The notes under the pieces: generated by a model
The model's input: the letters and a program-made list of their open reading frames with translations, nothing else
Database searches by the model: none
What the model was told of the DNA's origin: nothing
Assembly (NCBI GenBank): GCA_900762005.1
Contig: CAAFEV010000135.1
Span: 1 to 5,251 of the forward strand
Reading direction: 5' to 3'
Length of the DNA: 5,251 bases
Source of the DNA: an uncultured Oscillospiraceae bacterium
GTDB lineage: Bacteria > Bacillota > Clostridia > Oscillospirales > Oscillospiraceae
Shown: positions 1-5,251 of the stretch, piece by piece
How the letters are laid out: the number at the start of each line of letters is the position of its first letter
Position numbering within the stretch: position 1 is the stretch's first letter
Made by a program: the position numbers and the translations under genes

Positions 1-2
1 AT

Positions 3-1166
3 ATCCGGCTGCCGAATAACACCGTGCAGTTAGAGTATACGGCACTGCAGTTCCGGACGGGAGCACAGCCGTGCTTCATTTACCTGCCGCCGGACTTCCG
101 GCTGGCAGAGGATTATGAGGACTCTTTCAGGGAAGCGACGCAAAATGTCTATGTCGGCTATGGTGTCCATGCACAGTATATGGGCGAAGACAACCTGTTT
201 TTACAGTTGGATGAAGCGCAGGCGGACAACTATCTGCTCGATGTCAGCGGACTGTATCTGCGCAAGGATAATGAGCTGACTGCCCTGCTGTTGCAGGACG
301 GATATTGCGTTGAAGTTCCCGACACGGTCAGCGGCTATCCCGTCACCGAGCTTGCCCCGACCTGCTGGCTTGCCGTTCCCTCGATTGTTTTCCTCGGTAA
401 GAATCTGCGCACAGTGCACGATGGTGCCTTTGCTTACAGCAGCCAGGCATACGAGAAAATGCGGCTTTATGTGCCGGAAAGCGTGACCTATCTTCCGCCG
501 AAGCTGTGCTCCGGCGGGGAAATCTACGGTTCCCCCGGCTCGTATGCCCAACAATATGCGAAAGACAACGGCTACGCCTTCTTTGACGTTGCTAAAATGC
601 GGTTTAGCGATGTAAAGCCCTCCGATTGGTTTTATCGCTCCGTGGAGATTGCAACCTGGGTTAAAATGATGAACGGCACAGGCGCAACCACCTTTTCTCC
701 AAACGCGCCTACCTCACGGGCAATGGTGGTTAAGGTGCTTGCCAACCTTAGCGGCGTCACACAGTTTGACGAACGCTACGGCTTTACGGATGTGCCGGAG
801 GGACGCTGGTATACTGATGCGGTCAACTGGGGCCGTCATTACGGCATCGTATTCGGCACAAGTGCAACAACCTTTTCTCCCGATGCGCCCGTTACCCGCG
901 AGGAGCTTGTTACCTTCCTTTACCGCTATGCGTGTGCGTGCGGAATCGTGACGCAGGAAGTGCCCGTCTGCCCGGAATATGACGATTTGAACCATGTCCA
1001 TTATTATGGCAAGGCCGCCATTTATTGGGCAACTGATGCCGGTATCATCAACGGCATGACCCCCACAAAGCTGTCTCCGGAGAGCAAGGCGACCCGCGCC
1101 CAGTTTGCCGCCATGCTCTCGCGCTTTATTGACTATGTGAATCTCAGCGGTATTCCGGCAGAATAA
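3..1166 (+). CDS. Cell-surface protein with BspA-type leucine-rich repeats and three C-terminal SLH domains (5' end outside window)
   Basis: The reading frame is open to the left edge (preceding codons read I-R-L-P-N-N-T), so the GTG at 24 is almost certainly an internal valine and the gene is cut by the window. Numbering residues from nt 24, residues 1-190 are a degenerate leucine-rich region. It ends in IYGSPGSYAQQYAKDNGYAF (168-187), the typical last strand of BspA/LRR_5 repeats. Three SLH domains follow at about 194-243, 254-305 and 319-371. The first two share the block ATTFSP, and the TRAE-type motif appears as SRAM, TREE and TRAQ. SLH triplets are known to bind pyruvylated secondary cell-wall polymer, so the protein is inferred to sit on the outside of the wall. 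LRR_5 repeats often mediate adhesion or protein binding, but no ligand can be named. No catalytic domain is visible in this part. The stop at 1164-1166 is followed 16 nt later by a terminator hairpin. Confidence 0.9.
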   Translation: MRLPNNTVQLEYTALQFRTGAQPCFIYLPPDFRLAEDYEDSFREATQNVYVGYGVHAQYMGEDNLFLQLDEAQADNYLLDVSGLYLRKDNELTALLLQDGYCVEVPDTVSGYPVTELAPTCWLAVPSIVFLGKNLRTVHDGAFAYSSQAYEKMRLYVPESVTYLPPKLCSGGEIYGSPGSYAQQYAKDNGYAFFDVAKMRFSDVKPSDWFYRSVEIATWVKMMNGTGATTFSPNAPTSRAMVVKVLANLSGVTQFDERYGFTDVPEGRWYTDAVNWGRHYGIVFGTSATTFSPDAPVTREELVTFLYRYACACGIVTQEVPVCPEYDDLNHVHYYGKAAIYWATDAGIINGMTPTKLSPESKATRAQFAAMLSRFIDYVNLSGIPAE

Positions 1167-1182
1167 CAGCAGCCATATCAAC

Positions 1183-1221
1183 AAAAGACAGAAGTCCTCT
1201 TTTTACGGACTTCTGTCTTTT
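1183..1221. terminator. Bidirectional intrinsic terminator between the SLH gene and the feo operon
   Basis: A perfect 15-bp stem (1183-1197 with 1207-1221, arms AAAAGACAGAAGTCC and its complement) encloses a 9-nt loop. On the + strand the stem ends in five Ts (1218-1222), 16 nt after the SLH gene stop. On the - strand it ends in TTTTGTTG, 56 nt after the stop of the small Cys-rich gene. Because the genes converge here, one hairpin can serve both; the symmetric A/T ends fit that. Termination itself is inferred. Confidence 0.88.
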
Positions 1222-1277
1222 TCGGTTCTCCGCCTTGCGCAGACGGCTCAATTCGTTTTACTCCGAAGCACAGCTTT

Positions 1278-1409
1278 TTATGAGCAATGCCTGTTGCAGT
1301 GCTCGCAGCAGCCGTTGCAACCTGTTTTTTTGCGGCGGTGCATCCGAAGCAGGGCTGCGCCCAGCCACAGCGCAAGCCCGGCAACAATTACAATTTCAAG
1401 CCACGGCAT
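1278..1409 (-). CDS. FeoB-associated Cys-rich membrane protein, 43 aa
   Basis: This short gene begins at an ATG (1409-1407) four bases after the feoB stop codon (TAG, 1416-1414) and ends at TAA (1280-1278). The peptide starts MPWLEIVIVAGLALWLGAAL, a single hydrophobic helix (about residues 3-21). A basic stretch RMHRRKK (22-28) follows, then the Cys/His-rich tail CNGCCEHCNRHC (31-42), with five Cys and two His in 12 residues. An N-terminal helix, a basic stop-transfer patch, a CxxCC...C tail and a place directly after feoB are the hallmarks of the FeoB-associated Cys-rich family (PF12669), usually about 40-60 aa. By the positive-inside rule the tail should face the cytoplasm, where it could hold or pass on Fe(II), or sense iron or redox state; its role is not established. 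No good Shine-Dalgarno is visible, so translation is probably coupled to feoB. It is not homologous by eye to proteobacterial FeoC. Confidence 0.85.
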   Translation of the reverse strand: MPWLEIVIVAGLALWLGAALLRMHRRKKTGCNGCCEHCNRHCS

Positions 1410-1413
1410 ACTG

Positions 1414-3420
1414 CTATACCAAAAGGGCAGCCAGCTGATAAACCCCCACAGCAATCAGCCAAGCCAGAATGCACTGGCAGACCGCGACCAGTGCGCCGCG
1501 CCATTTTCCGCCCAGCTCGCGCCCGATTGCCGCAACCGCCGCAACGCAGGGTGTATAGAGCAGGGTGAAGGTGAGAAAGCCGATAGCAGAGGCAGTGGTG
1601 AACAATCCGCCGAGGGCGGGGACTAAATTTTCCGTACCCGTTCCGGTCAGAATGCCGAGAGTGCTTACCACCGCCTCCTTTGCCGAGAAGCCCGTAATCA
1701 GCGCAGTGCTAATGCGCCAATCGTCGAAGCCCATGGGCTTGAAAATCGGCACAAGGAACTTTCCGATGGCGGCAAGCAGGCTGTCGGCACTGTTTTGCAC
1801 ATAGTTCAGGCGCATATCGAACGATTGCAGGAACCAGATAATCAGCGTGGCGACAAAAATCACGGTGAACGCCCGCTGCAAAAAGTCCCTTGCCTTGTCC
1901 CACAGGAGCATCATCACGCTTTTCAGCGAGGGCAGGCGATAGTTCGGCAACTCCATGACAAAGGGCACGGGCTTTCCGCGGAAGGCGGTCTTATTCAACA
2001 AAAGTGAGACAAGCACGCCGATTATCATACCGCCGAAATAGAGTGCGCCCATTGCGAGCACCGCATAACCGGAGAAAAACGCCGCGACAAAGACGGAATA
2101 AATCGGAATCTTCGCCGAGCAGGACATAAACGGAGTGAGCAGAATCGTCAGCCGTCGGTCACGCGACGAGGGTAGGGTGCGTGTTGCCATAACCGCCGGA
2201 ACCGTGCAGCCGAAGCCGATGAGCATCGGCACGAAGCTGCGTCCGGAAAGGCCGATTCGGCGCAGGAGCTTATCCATGACAAACGCCACCCGCGCCATAT
2301 AGCCGGTGTCCTCCAAAATGGAGAGGAAGAAGAACAGCACAACAATAATCGGCAAAAAGCTCACTACGCTACCGACGCCGGCAAAAATGCCGTCAATCAG
2401 CAGGCTATGTACCACCGGATTGAGCTGATATGCCGAAAGCGCAGTGTCCGCCGTCGCGCTCAGGCGGTCGATGCCGAGGGCAAGCAGATCCTGCAAAGCC
2501 GCGCCGATAACGTCAAACGTGAGCCAGAAAATCAGCAGCATAATGCCGACAAACAGCGGCAGCGCGGCGTATTTGTTCGTTAAAACCCGGTCAATGCGTA
2601 CCGAGCGCAGATGCTCGCGGCTCTCGCGGCATTTAACGACGGTTTTCCGGCACAGCCGCTCGATATAATCGTATCGCATGGAGGCAATTGCCGCGTTGCG
2701 GTCCAGACCGCCCTCGTCCTCCATCTCCACGATGCTGTGTTCCAACAACTCACGTTCGTTTTGGTTGACCTCCAGCCGGTCGATGATATCCTTGTCGCCC
2801 TCAATCATCTTGGTCGCGGCGAAGCGGCGGGCAATGCCTGCCTTTTCCGCGTGGTCCTCAATCAAATGGGAGACGGCGTGGATGCAGCGGTGAACCGGAC
2901 CGTCGTCGCAGAAGTCCACGCGCTTGGGAACGTGCCGTTCCTTTGCCGTATGTACCGCCGCGTCAATCAGCTCGTCGATGCCCTCGTTTTTCGCGGCGGC
3001 AATCGGCACAACAGGAATCCCCAGTTCATTGGCCATCGCCTTGACGTCAATCGTGCCACCGTTTCCACGCACCTCGTCCATCATGTTCAGAGCAAGCACC
3101 ATCGGTATTGTTAGCTCCAGAAGCTGCAGGGTCAGATAGAGATTGCGCTCAATATTCGTCGCATCAACAATGTTGATAATTCCCTGTGGATGCGCGTTGA
3201 GCACAAAATCCCGCGTGACATTCTCCTCTGCCGTATACGGACGCAGCGAATAAATTCCCGGCAGGTCGGTCACCTCGCAGTCCTTTTTACCACGCAAAAC
3301 GCCCGCCTTACTGTCCACGGTCACGCCGGGGAAGTTACCGACGTGCTGATTCGCCCCCGTGAGCTGATTGAACAGCGTTGTCTTGCCGCAGTTCTGATTG
3401 CCGACCAATGCAAACATCAT
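1414..3420 (-). CDS. feoB: Ferrous iron transport protein B (GTPase-permease)
   Basis: FeoB is the inner-membrane Fe(II) permease with an N-terminal G protein domain. All G motifs are present: G1 GNQNCGKT (7-14), G2 around GVTV (32-35), G3 DLPG (52-55), G4 NMMD (112-115) and a G5-like AAAKNEG (141-147). A helical cytosolic linker occupies about 150-280, and membrane helices start near 286. The two Gate regions carry the conserved signatures EDTGYMARVAF (370-380), GFGCTVPA (402-409, Cys405), SCSAKIPIY (433-441, Cys434), GFSAKEAVVSTLG and YTPC (622-625, Cys625). At 668 aa it is at the short end of the family (E. coli about 773) but complete. The start is ATG 3420, overlapping the feoA stop as ATGA, with GGAGG at 3435-3431 ten bases upstream inside feoA. 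A second ATG follows at once (3417), but its spacing is poorer. The small Cys-rich gene follows after four bases. Confidence 0.97.
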   Translation of the reverse strand: MMFALVGNQNCGKTTLFNQLTGANQHVGNFPGVTVDSKAGVLRGKKDCEVTDLPGIYSLRPYTAEENVTRDFVLNAHPQGIINIVDATNIERNLYLTLQLLELTIPMVLALNMMDEVRGNGGTIDVKAMANELGIPVVPIAAAKNEGIDELIDAAVHTAKERHVPKRVDFCDDGPVHRCIHAVSHLIEDHAEKAGIARRFAATKMIEGDKDIIDRLEVNQNERELLEHSIVEMEDEGGLDRNAAIASMRYDYIERLCRKTVVKCRESREHLRSVRIDRVLTNKYAALPLFVGIMLLIFWLTFDVIGAALQDLLALGIDRLSATADTALSAYQLNPVVHSLLIDGIFAGVGSVVSFLPIIVVLFFFLSILEDTGYMARVAFVMDKLLRRIGLSGRSFVPMLIGFGCTVPAVMATRTLPSSRDRRLTILLTPFMSCSAKIPIYSVFVAAFFSGYAVLAMGALYFGGMIIGVLVSLLLNKTAFRGKPVPFVMELPNYRLPSLKSVMMLLWDKARDFLQRAFTVIFVATLIIWFLQSFDMRLNYVQNSADSLLAAIGKFLVPIFKPMGFDDWRISTALITGFSAKEAVVSTLGILTGTGTENLVPALGGLFTTASAIGFLTFTLLYTPCVAAVAAIGRELGGKWRGALVAVCQCILAWLIAVGVYQLAALLV

Positions 3421-3653
3421 TCCGCGCCCACCTCCGGCAGTAATTCTATCTTTGCCGCGTCGTCCAGGCGCAGCGTCAGCTCATAGCCGCGCAGCCGGAT
3501 CTCCATCGGGTCACCCATCGGCGCAATTTTCTGCACCGTGACCTTGGTGTTCGGAATCAGCCCCATGTCCAGCAGGCGGCAGCGCAGTATTCCCTCGCCG
3601 CCGACCGCCGTAATGATACCGCTTTTTCCGACGGGTAATTCCTTCAGTGTCAT
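3417..3653 (-). CDS. feoA: Ferrous iron transport protein A
   Basis: This is a 78-aa single-domain protein of the FeoA SH3-like family, a cytoplasmic partner needed for full FeoB activity in species where it has been tested. Family blocks are clear: RLLDMGL (26-32), APMGDP (44-49), RGYELTLR (55-62) and DAAKI (65-69). The length matches stand-alone FeoA proteins (about 75-85 aa). The start is ATG 3653, with a strong GGAGGAG (3665-3659) five bases upstream. It is the first gene of the operon, and its stop TGA overlaps the feoB start by four bases, so the two are very likely translated in a coupled way. The C-terminal few codons (LPEVGAE) also hold the feoB ribosome site. Nothing is truncated or missing. 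Confidence 0.96.
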   Translation of the reverse strand: MTLKELPVGKSGIITAVGGEGILRCRLLDMGLIPNTKVTVQKIAPMGDPMEIRLRGYELTLRLDDAAKIELLPEVGAE

Positions 3654-3669
3654 ATTGTCTCCTCCGAAA

Positions 3670-3687
3670 AGTTAGTCTTGTTTAACT
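3670..3687. promoter_or_regulatory. Possible metalloregulator operator in the feo leader
   Basis: An inverted repeat AGTTA-N8-TAACT (3670-3674 and 3683-3687) lies just downstream of the predicted feo start site and before the feoA ribosome site. TTA...TAA half-sites in this position resemble operators of DtxR/MntR-family iron or manganese repressors, which commonly control feo operons in Gram-positive bacteria. The match is only five bases per arm and no known consensus is met exactly, so this is a suggestion. A weak RNA hairpin is the alternative. Confidence 0.35.
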
Positions 3688-3696
3688 CTCAGTCGC

Positions 3697-3725
3697 ATTA
3701 TAGCATATCTTATTCCTCCCGTCAA
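3697..3725 (-). promoter_or_regulatory. Sigma-A-type promoter of the feoA-feoB operon
   Basis: On the - strand TTGACG (3725-3720) is followed by exactly 17 bp and then a perfect TATAAT (3702-3697). A TG one base before the -10 box adds an extended -10 element. The predicted start site is near 3690, giving a leader of about 37 nt that contains the feoA ribosome site and is too short for a riboswitch. The near-consensus strength suggests the operon is normally held down by a repressor. Confidence 0.88.
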
Positions 3726-3746
3726 GCGGTCAGACATATTTTCTTC

Positions 3747-3774
3747 TTGTATTTCCACAATTCGGCGTTATAAT
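3747..3774 (+). promoter_or_regulatory. Promoter of the ECF S component-ruvX unit
   Basis: A perfect TATAAT (3769-3774) has a weak -35 candidate TTGTAT (3747-3752) 16 bp upstream. The predicted start near 3781 would leave a leader of about 18 nt, consisting almost only of the ribosome site AAGGAGGT (3783-3790). There is no room for a riboswitch, which would otherwise have hinted at the transporter substrate. It is divergent from the feo promoter, with the two -35 boxes about 21 bp apart. Confidence 0.65.
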
Positions 3775-3798
3775 AAAGAAAAAAGGAGGTTCTTACCT

Positions 3799-4581
3799 AT
3801 GAAAGTAAATGCCCGTCTGATTACCCGCACCGCCATACTTTTGGCACTGTGCATCGCAAGTCAGTTTCTGAAAAACACGTCTATCTTCATCACCGGCCCG
3901 ATTGTCAACGCAATTCTGGTGATTGCTACCCTCTCCTGCGGCTTCCTCGGCGGCGGTATTATCGCCCTTGTCTCGCCCTTCACCGCTTGGATGATTACCG
4001 GCAACCCCATCATGTCCGCCGTGCCGACCGTTCCCTTTGCCATTGCGCTCGGCAACCTGATTCTGGTCGCCGTTGTCTGGTTCTTTGCCGTCTGGCTGAA
4101 AAAACGCACGCCCGCGACCGAGCGCATTCCCTTCACCGACGGTCGCTTCCGTCTTGTGCTGATTGTCGGTCTGGTCGCCGCCGCACTCTGGGCAAGTCTC
4201 TGTATCGCACTGAGCAGCTCCTTTGCGGACGTTTTCTCGCTGAGTGCCACGCCGACGGTTGTCCTGACCCTAGTCTGCTCGGCGGGCGTGTTTGTGTTTC
4301 TCGCCTGCCTGTGGATGCTTGTTGCGCGTTTCCCCGCAGCATGGACGCTGATTGCCGGACTGGTCATCGGCTCCGTGCTCAAGGCTCTGGAAATGTGGCT
4401 GCTGCTGGTCAAGGTCATTCTGCCTGCCTATGAGCCGGCAAACGCCCAGCTTGCCAAGGTCGTTTCTAAGCTCTCTGTTGCCTACGGCGTGCCGCAGCTT
4501 ATTACCGCTTTAATCGGCTCGGTGTTGGCTTTTCTGATTTGGCTTCCGCTACAAAAGGTTCTGAAGAAGGAGCAGGCGTAA
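3799..4581 (+). CDS. ECF transporter S component, substrate unknown
   Basis: This 260-aa protein is very hydrophobic, with membrane segments judged by eye at about 8-26, 33-50, 52-68, 77-99, 118-140, 152-176, 181-208 and 228-251. The first helix carries A12-xxx-A16-xxx-A20; AxxxA in helix 1 is the known contact of S components with the EcfT subunit. The segment from ITGPIVNAIL (31-40) through the Gly-rich turn and PTVPFAIALGN (76-86) resembles a group of clostridial S components annotated without a substrate. At 260 aa it is longer than the usual 170-220, apparently because of an extra hydrophobic stretch and a basic loop at 101-118. The start is ATG 3799, with AAGGAGGT eight bases upstream. 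No EcfA or EcfT gene is in the window, so it would use a shared module encoded elsewhere. The gene is followed directly by ruvX. Another small integral membrane protein family remains possible. Confidence 0.7.
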   Translation: MKVNARLITRTAILLALCIASQFLKNTSIFITGPIVNAILVIATLSCGFLGGGIIALVSPFTAWMITGNPIMSAVPTVPFAIALGNLILVAVVWFFAVWLKKRTPATERIPFTDGRFRLVLIVGLVAAALWASLCIALSSSFADVFSLSATPTVVLTLVCSAGVFVFLACLWMLVARFPAAWTLIAGLVIGSVLKALEMWLLLVKVILPAYEPANAQLAKVVSKLSVAYGVPQLITALIGSVLAFLIWLPLQKVLKKEQA

Positions 4582-4995
4582 ATGCGCGTGCTCGCCGTGG
4601 ATTACGGAGATGCGCGCACCGGCATTGCTGTCTCGGATGCCTCCGGCATGATTGTCGGGCAGACGAGCGTCATTCACAGCCGTAATGCGGAGAAAACCGC
4701 CGCCGAAATTGCCCGCTTGGTAAAGGAAACCGGGTCAGAACGGCTTGTGATGGGCTTTCCGCGCAATATGGACGGCAGCGAGGGATTGCGCGCCGCGCTC
4801 TACCGCGACTTTGCCGCTCTGCTTGAGCAGACCTGCGCCATGCCGGTTGCCCTGTGGGACGAGCGGCGTACCACCGTCGAGGCGCATCAGATTCTCTCAG
4901 CGCATAATTATCACGGGCAAAAGCGGAAAAACACTGTCGATGCCGTCGCCGCCTCATTGATTTTAGAGGGCTATTTGTCCTTTCTTTCAAAATAG
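4582..4995 (+). CDS. ruvX: Putative pre-16S rRNA nuclease / Holliday junction resolvase homologue, YqgF family
   Basis: This is a 137-aa RNase H-fold protein of the usual family length (about 135-150). The conserved blocks are all visible: VDYGDARTGIAVSD (6-19) with acidic Asp7, VMGFPRNMDGSEG (56-68), WDERRTTVEA (92-101) with Asp93/Glu94, and NTVDAVAASLIL (117-128) with Asp120. These acidic residues form the expected metal-binding active site. In E. coli the homologue YqgF is needed for 16S rRNA 5' maturation; a resolvase role (RuvX) has also been proposed. The ATG at 4582 directly follows the TAA of the S-component gene, with no intervening base. An AAGGAG (4567-4572) inside that gene lies nine bases upstream, so the two are surely co-transcribed. 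The stop is TAG 4993-4995. No clear T-rich terminator follows; the hairpin cluster from 5089 may do that job. Confidence 0.95.
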   Translation: MRVLAVDYGDARTGIAVSDASGMIVGQTSVIHSRNAEKTAAEIARLVKETGSERLVMGFPRNMDGSEGLRAALYRDFAALLEQTCAMPVALWDERRTTVEAHQILSAHNYHGQKRKNTVDAVAASLILEGYLSFLSK

Positions 4996-5088
4996 ACCTT
5001 TGTTGTCGCAAACACCGTCCCGACCCTTAGCTCCCTCCACCCGCAAGAGGTACGGCGCAGCAGCGGCCGAGAGAGAACTTCTTCAATC
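4996..5088. other. Intergenic stretch after ruvX with no recognised gene
   Basis: No coding region with a plausible start, ribosome site and family resemblance was found on either strand, and no RNA gene or terminator with a T-run is visible. The ruvX frame happens to stay open beyond its stop to a TGA at 5140-5142, but ruvX is already full length and the extra residues resemble nothing I know. The stretch leads into the hairpin cluster and may belong to the same repeat unit. Confidence 0.5.
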
Positions 5089-5109
5089 TGTCTTTGCTCC
5101 ACAAAGACA
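5089..5109. repeat. Small perfect inverted repeat (hairpin 0)
   Basis: TGTCTTTG (5089-5096) and CAAAGACA (5102-5109) form an 8-bp stem with the 5-nt loop CTCCA. Its right arm shares GACA with the left arm of the next, longer hairpin, so the two cannot both be fully closed at once. No T-run follows on the + strand. Confidence 0.7.
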
Positions 5110-5154
5110 CCAGCTTCTCAAAAAGTCCTCATGACTTTTTGAGAAGCTGGTGTC
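5106..5154. repeat. Long perfect inverted repeat, 22-bp stem (hairpin 1)
   Basis: Positions 5106-5127 are the exact reverse complement of 5133-5154, around the 5-nt loop CTCAT. The arms begin GACACCAGCTTC and contain five As. As RNA it would be very stable on either strand. It lies 110 nt after ruvX and could stop transcription, but there is no T-run on the + strand and only TTTG on the - strand. A mobile-element or dispersed-repeat origin is therefore as likely. Confidence 0.85.
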
Positions 5155-5198
5155 AGAATTGCAAAATTTGTTCATTGTAATATCATTTTGCAATTCTG
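5154..5198. repeat. Inverted repeat, 14-bp stem with 17-nt loop (hairpin 2)
   Basis: CAGAATTGCAAAAT (5154-5167) is the exact reverse complement of 5185-5198. The AT-rich loop is 17 nt. It starts on the last base of hairpin 1, so the two stems abut end to end. Confidence 0.8.
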
Positions 5199-5206
5199 TC
5201 GCCTGT

Positions 5207-5240
5207 GTGCGGGTTATTGAACGCGAAAGGACACCCGCAC
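5207..5240. repeat. Inverted repeat, 8-bp GC-rich stem (hairpin 3)
   Basis: GTGCGGGT (5207-5214) pairs exactly with ACCCGCAC (5233-5240) across an 18-nt loop. It begins eight bases after hairpin 2 and ends near the window edge, where ATTTCC follows. It may be part of a longer structured unit that continues beyond the window. Confidence 0.6.
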
Positions 5241-5251
5241 GATTTCCTTTC

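Noticed and set aside
24..26. GTG at 24 as the start of the SLH-domain gene
   Set aside because: The frame is open to the window edge and reads as continuing repeat sequence. There is no ribosome site before 24 and no signal peptide after it, as a wall-bound protein would need.
1178..1387. 69-codon frame on the - strand after feoB
   Set aside because: It covers most of the better-supported Cys-rich gene in another frame, runs through the terminator hairpin, and has no family resemblance or ribosome site.
2611..3114. 167-codon + strand frame inside feoB
   Set aside because: It is antisense to a fully conserved feoB region with all its motifs intact, and its composition is that of a shadow frame.
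3654..3798. A riboswitch upstream of feoA or the S-component gene
   Set aside because: The predicted leaders are only about 37 and 18 nt, mostly ribosome sites, and no known riboswitch core is visible.
3861..4418. Long frames on both strands (185 and 194 codons) overlapping the S-component gene
   Set aside because: The S-component frame has a strong ribosome site, a promoter and membrane helices. The others are Arg/Ser/Thr-rich shadow translations without these.
4996..5142. Stop-codon readthrough extending ruvX by 48 codons
   Set aside because: The frame is open after the TAG, but RuvX is already complete at 137 aa and the extension runs into the 22-bp hairpin. No readthrough signal is evident.
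5106..5154. The 22-bp hairpin as a standard intrinsic terminator
   Set aside because: No run of Ts follows the stem on the + strand and only three follow on the - strand. It is therefore listed as an inverted repeat with unknown role.
1..5251. CRISPR array, tRNA, rRNA, insertion-sequence transposase or defence genes
   Set aside because: I saw no spaced direct repeats, no tRNA-like cloverleaf, and no transposase or defence-protein motifs on either strand.

Overview
The window looks like chromosomal DNA of a Gram-positive anaerobe of the class Clostridia (Oscillospirales-like). The grounds are an S-layer-homology (SLH) protein with BspA-type repeats, a short clostridial-style FeoB with a Cys-rich partner protein, an ECF-transporter S component, strong GGAGG ribosome sites, and sigma-A-type promoters in moderately GC-rich DNA. 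The organism is an inference; there is no rRNA or species marker here.

Layout, left to right. (1) Up to 1166, + strand: the 3' part of a surface protein with a degenerate leucine-rich-repeat region followed by three SLH domains; its 5' end lies outside the window. (2) 1183-1221: a perfect 15-bp hairpin with T-runs on both sides, placed as a shared terminator between convergent genes. (3) 1278-3653, - strand: a compact ferrous-iron uptake operon read right to left: feoA, feoB (ATGA overlap), and a 43-codon gene for a membrane-anchored Cys-rich protein of the FeoB-associated type. That small gene is easy to miss and is the most useful addition to a standard annotation. (4) 3654-3798: a divergent promoter region. 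The feo side has a near-consensus promoter (TTGACG, 17 bp, TATAAT, extended TG) and a TTA/TAA-type inverted repeat just after the predicted start site, where a metal-dependent repressor could bind. (5) 3799-4995, + strand: an ECF S component of unknown substrate followed with no gap by ruvX (YqgF family). (6) 4996-5251: no convincing gene. Its right part (5089-5240) is a run of four adjoining inverted repeats, including a perfect 22-bp stem, whose origin is unexplained.

How the genes work together: FeoB is the GTP-dependent Fe(II) permease, FeoA its small cytoplasmic SH3-like partner, and the Cys-rich peptide probably a further membrane-bound accessory. The S component would bind a vitamin- or metal-like substrate and use a shared EcfAAT module encoded elsewhere. 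RuvX is a housekeeping RNase H-fold nuclease; its link to the transporter seems to be transcriptional only. Most of the window is ordinary. I found no clearly new multi-gene system; the points worth following are the small Cys-rich gene, the possible feo operator, the unassigned S component and the hairpin cluster.
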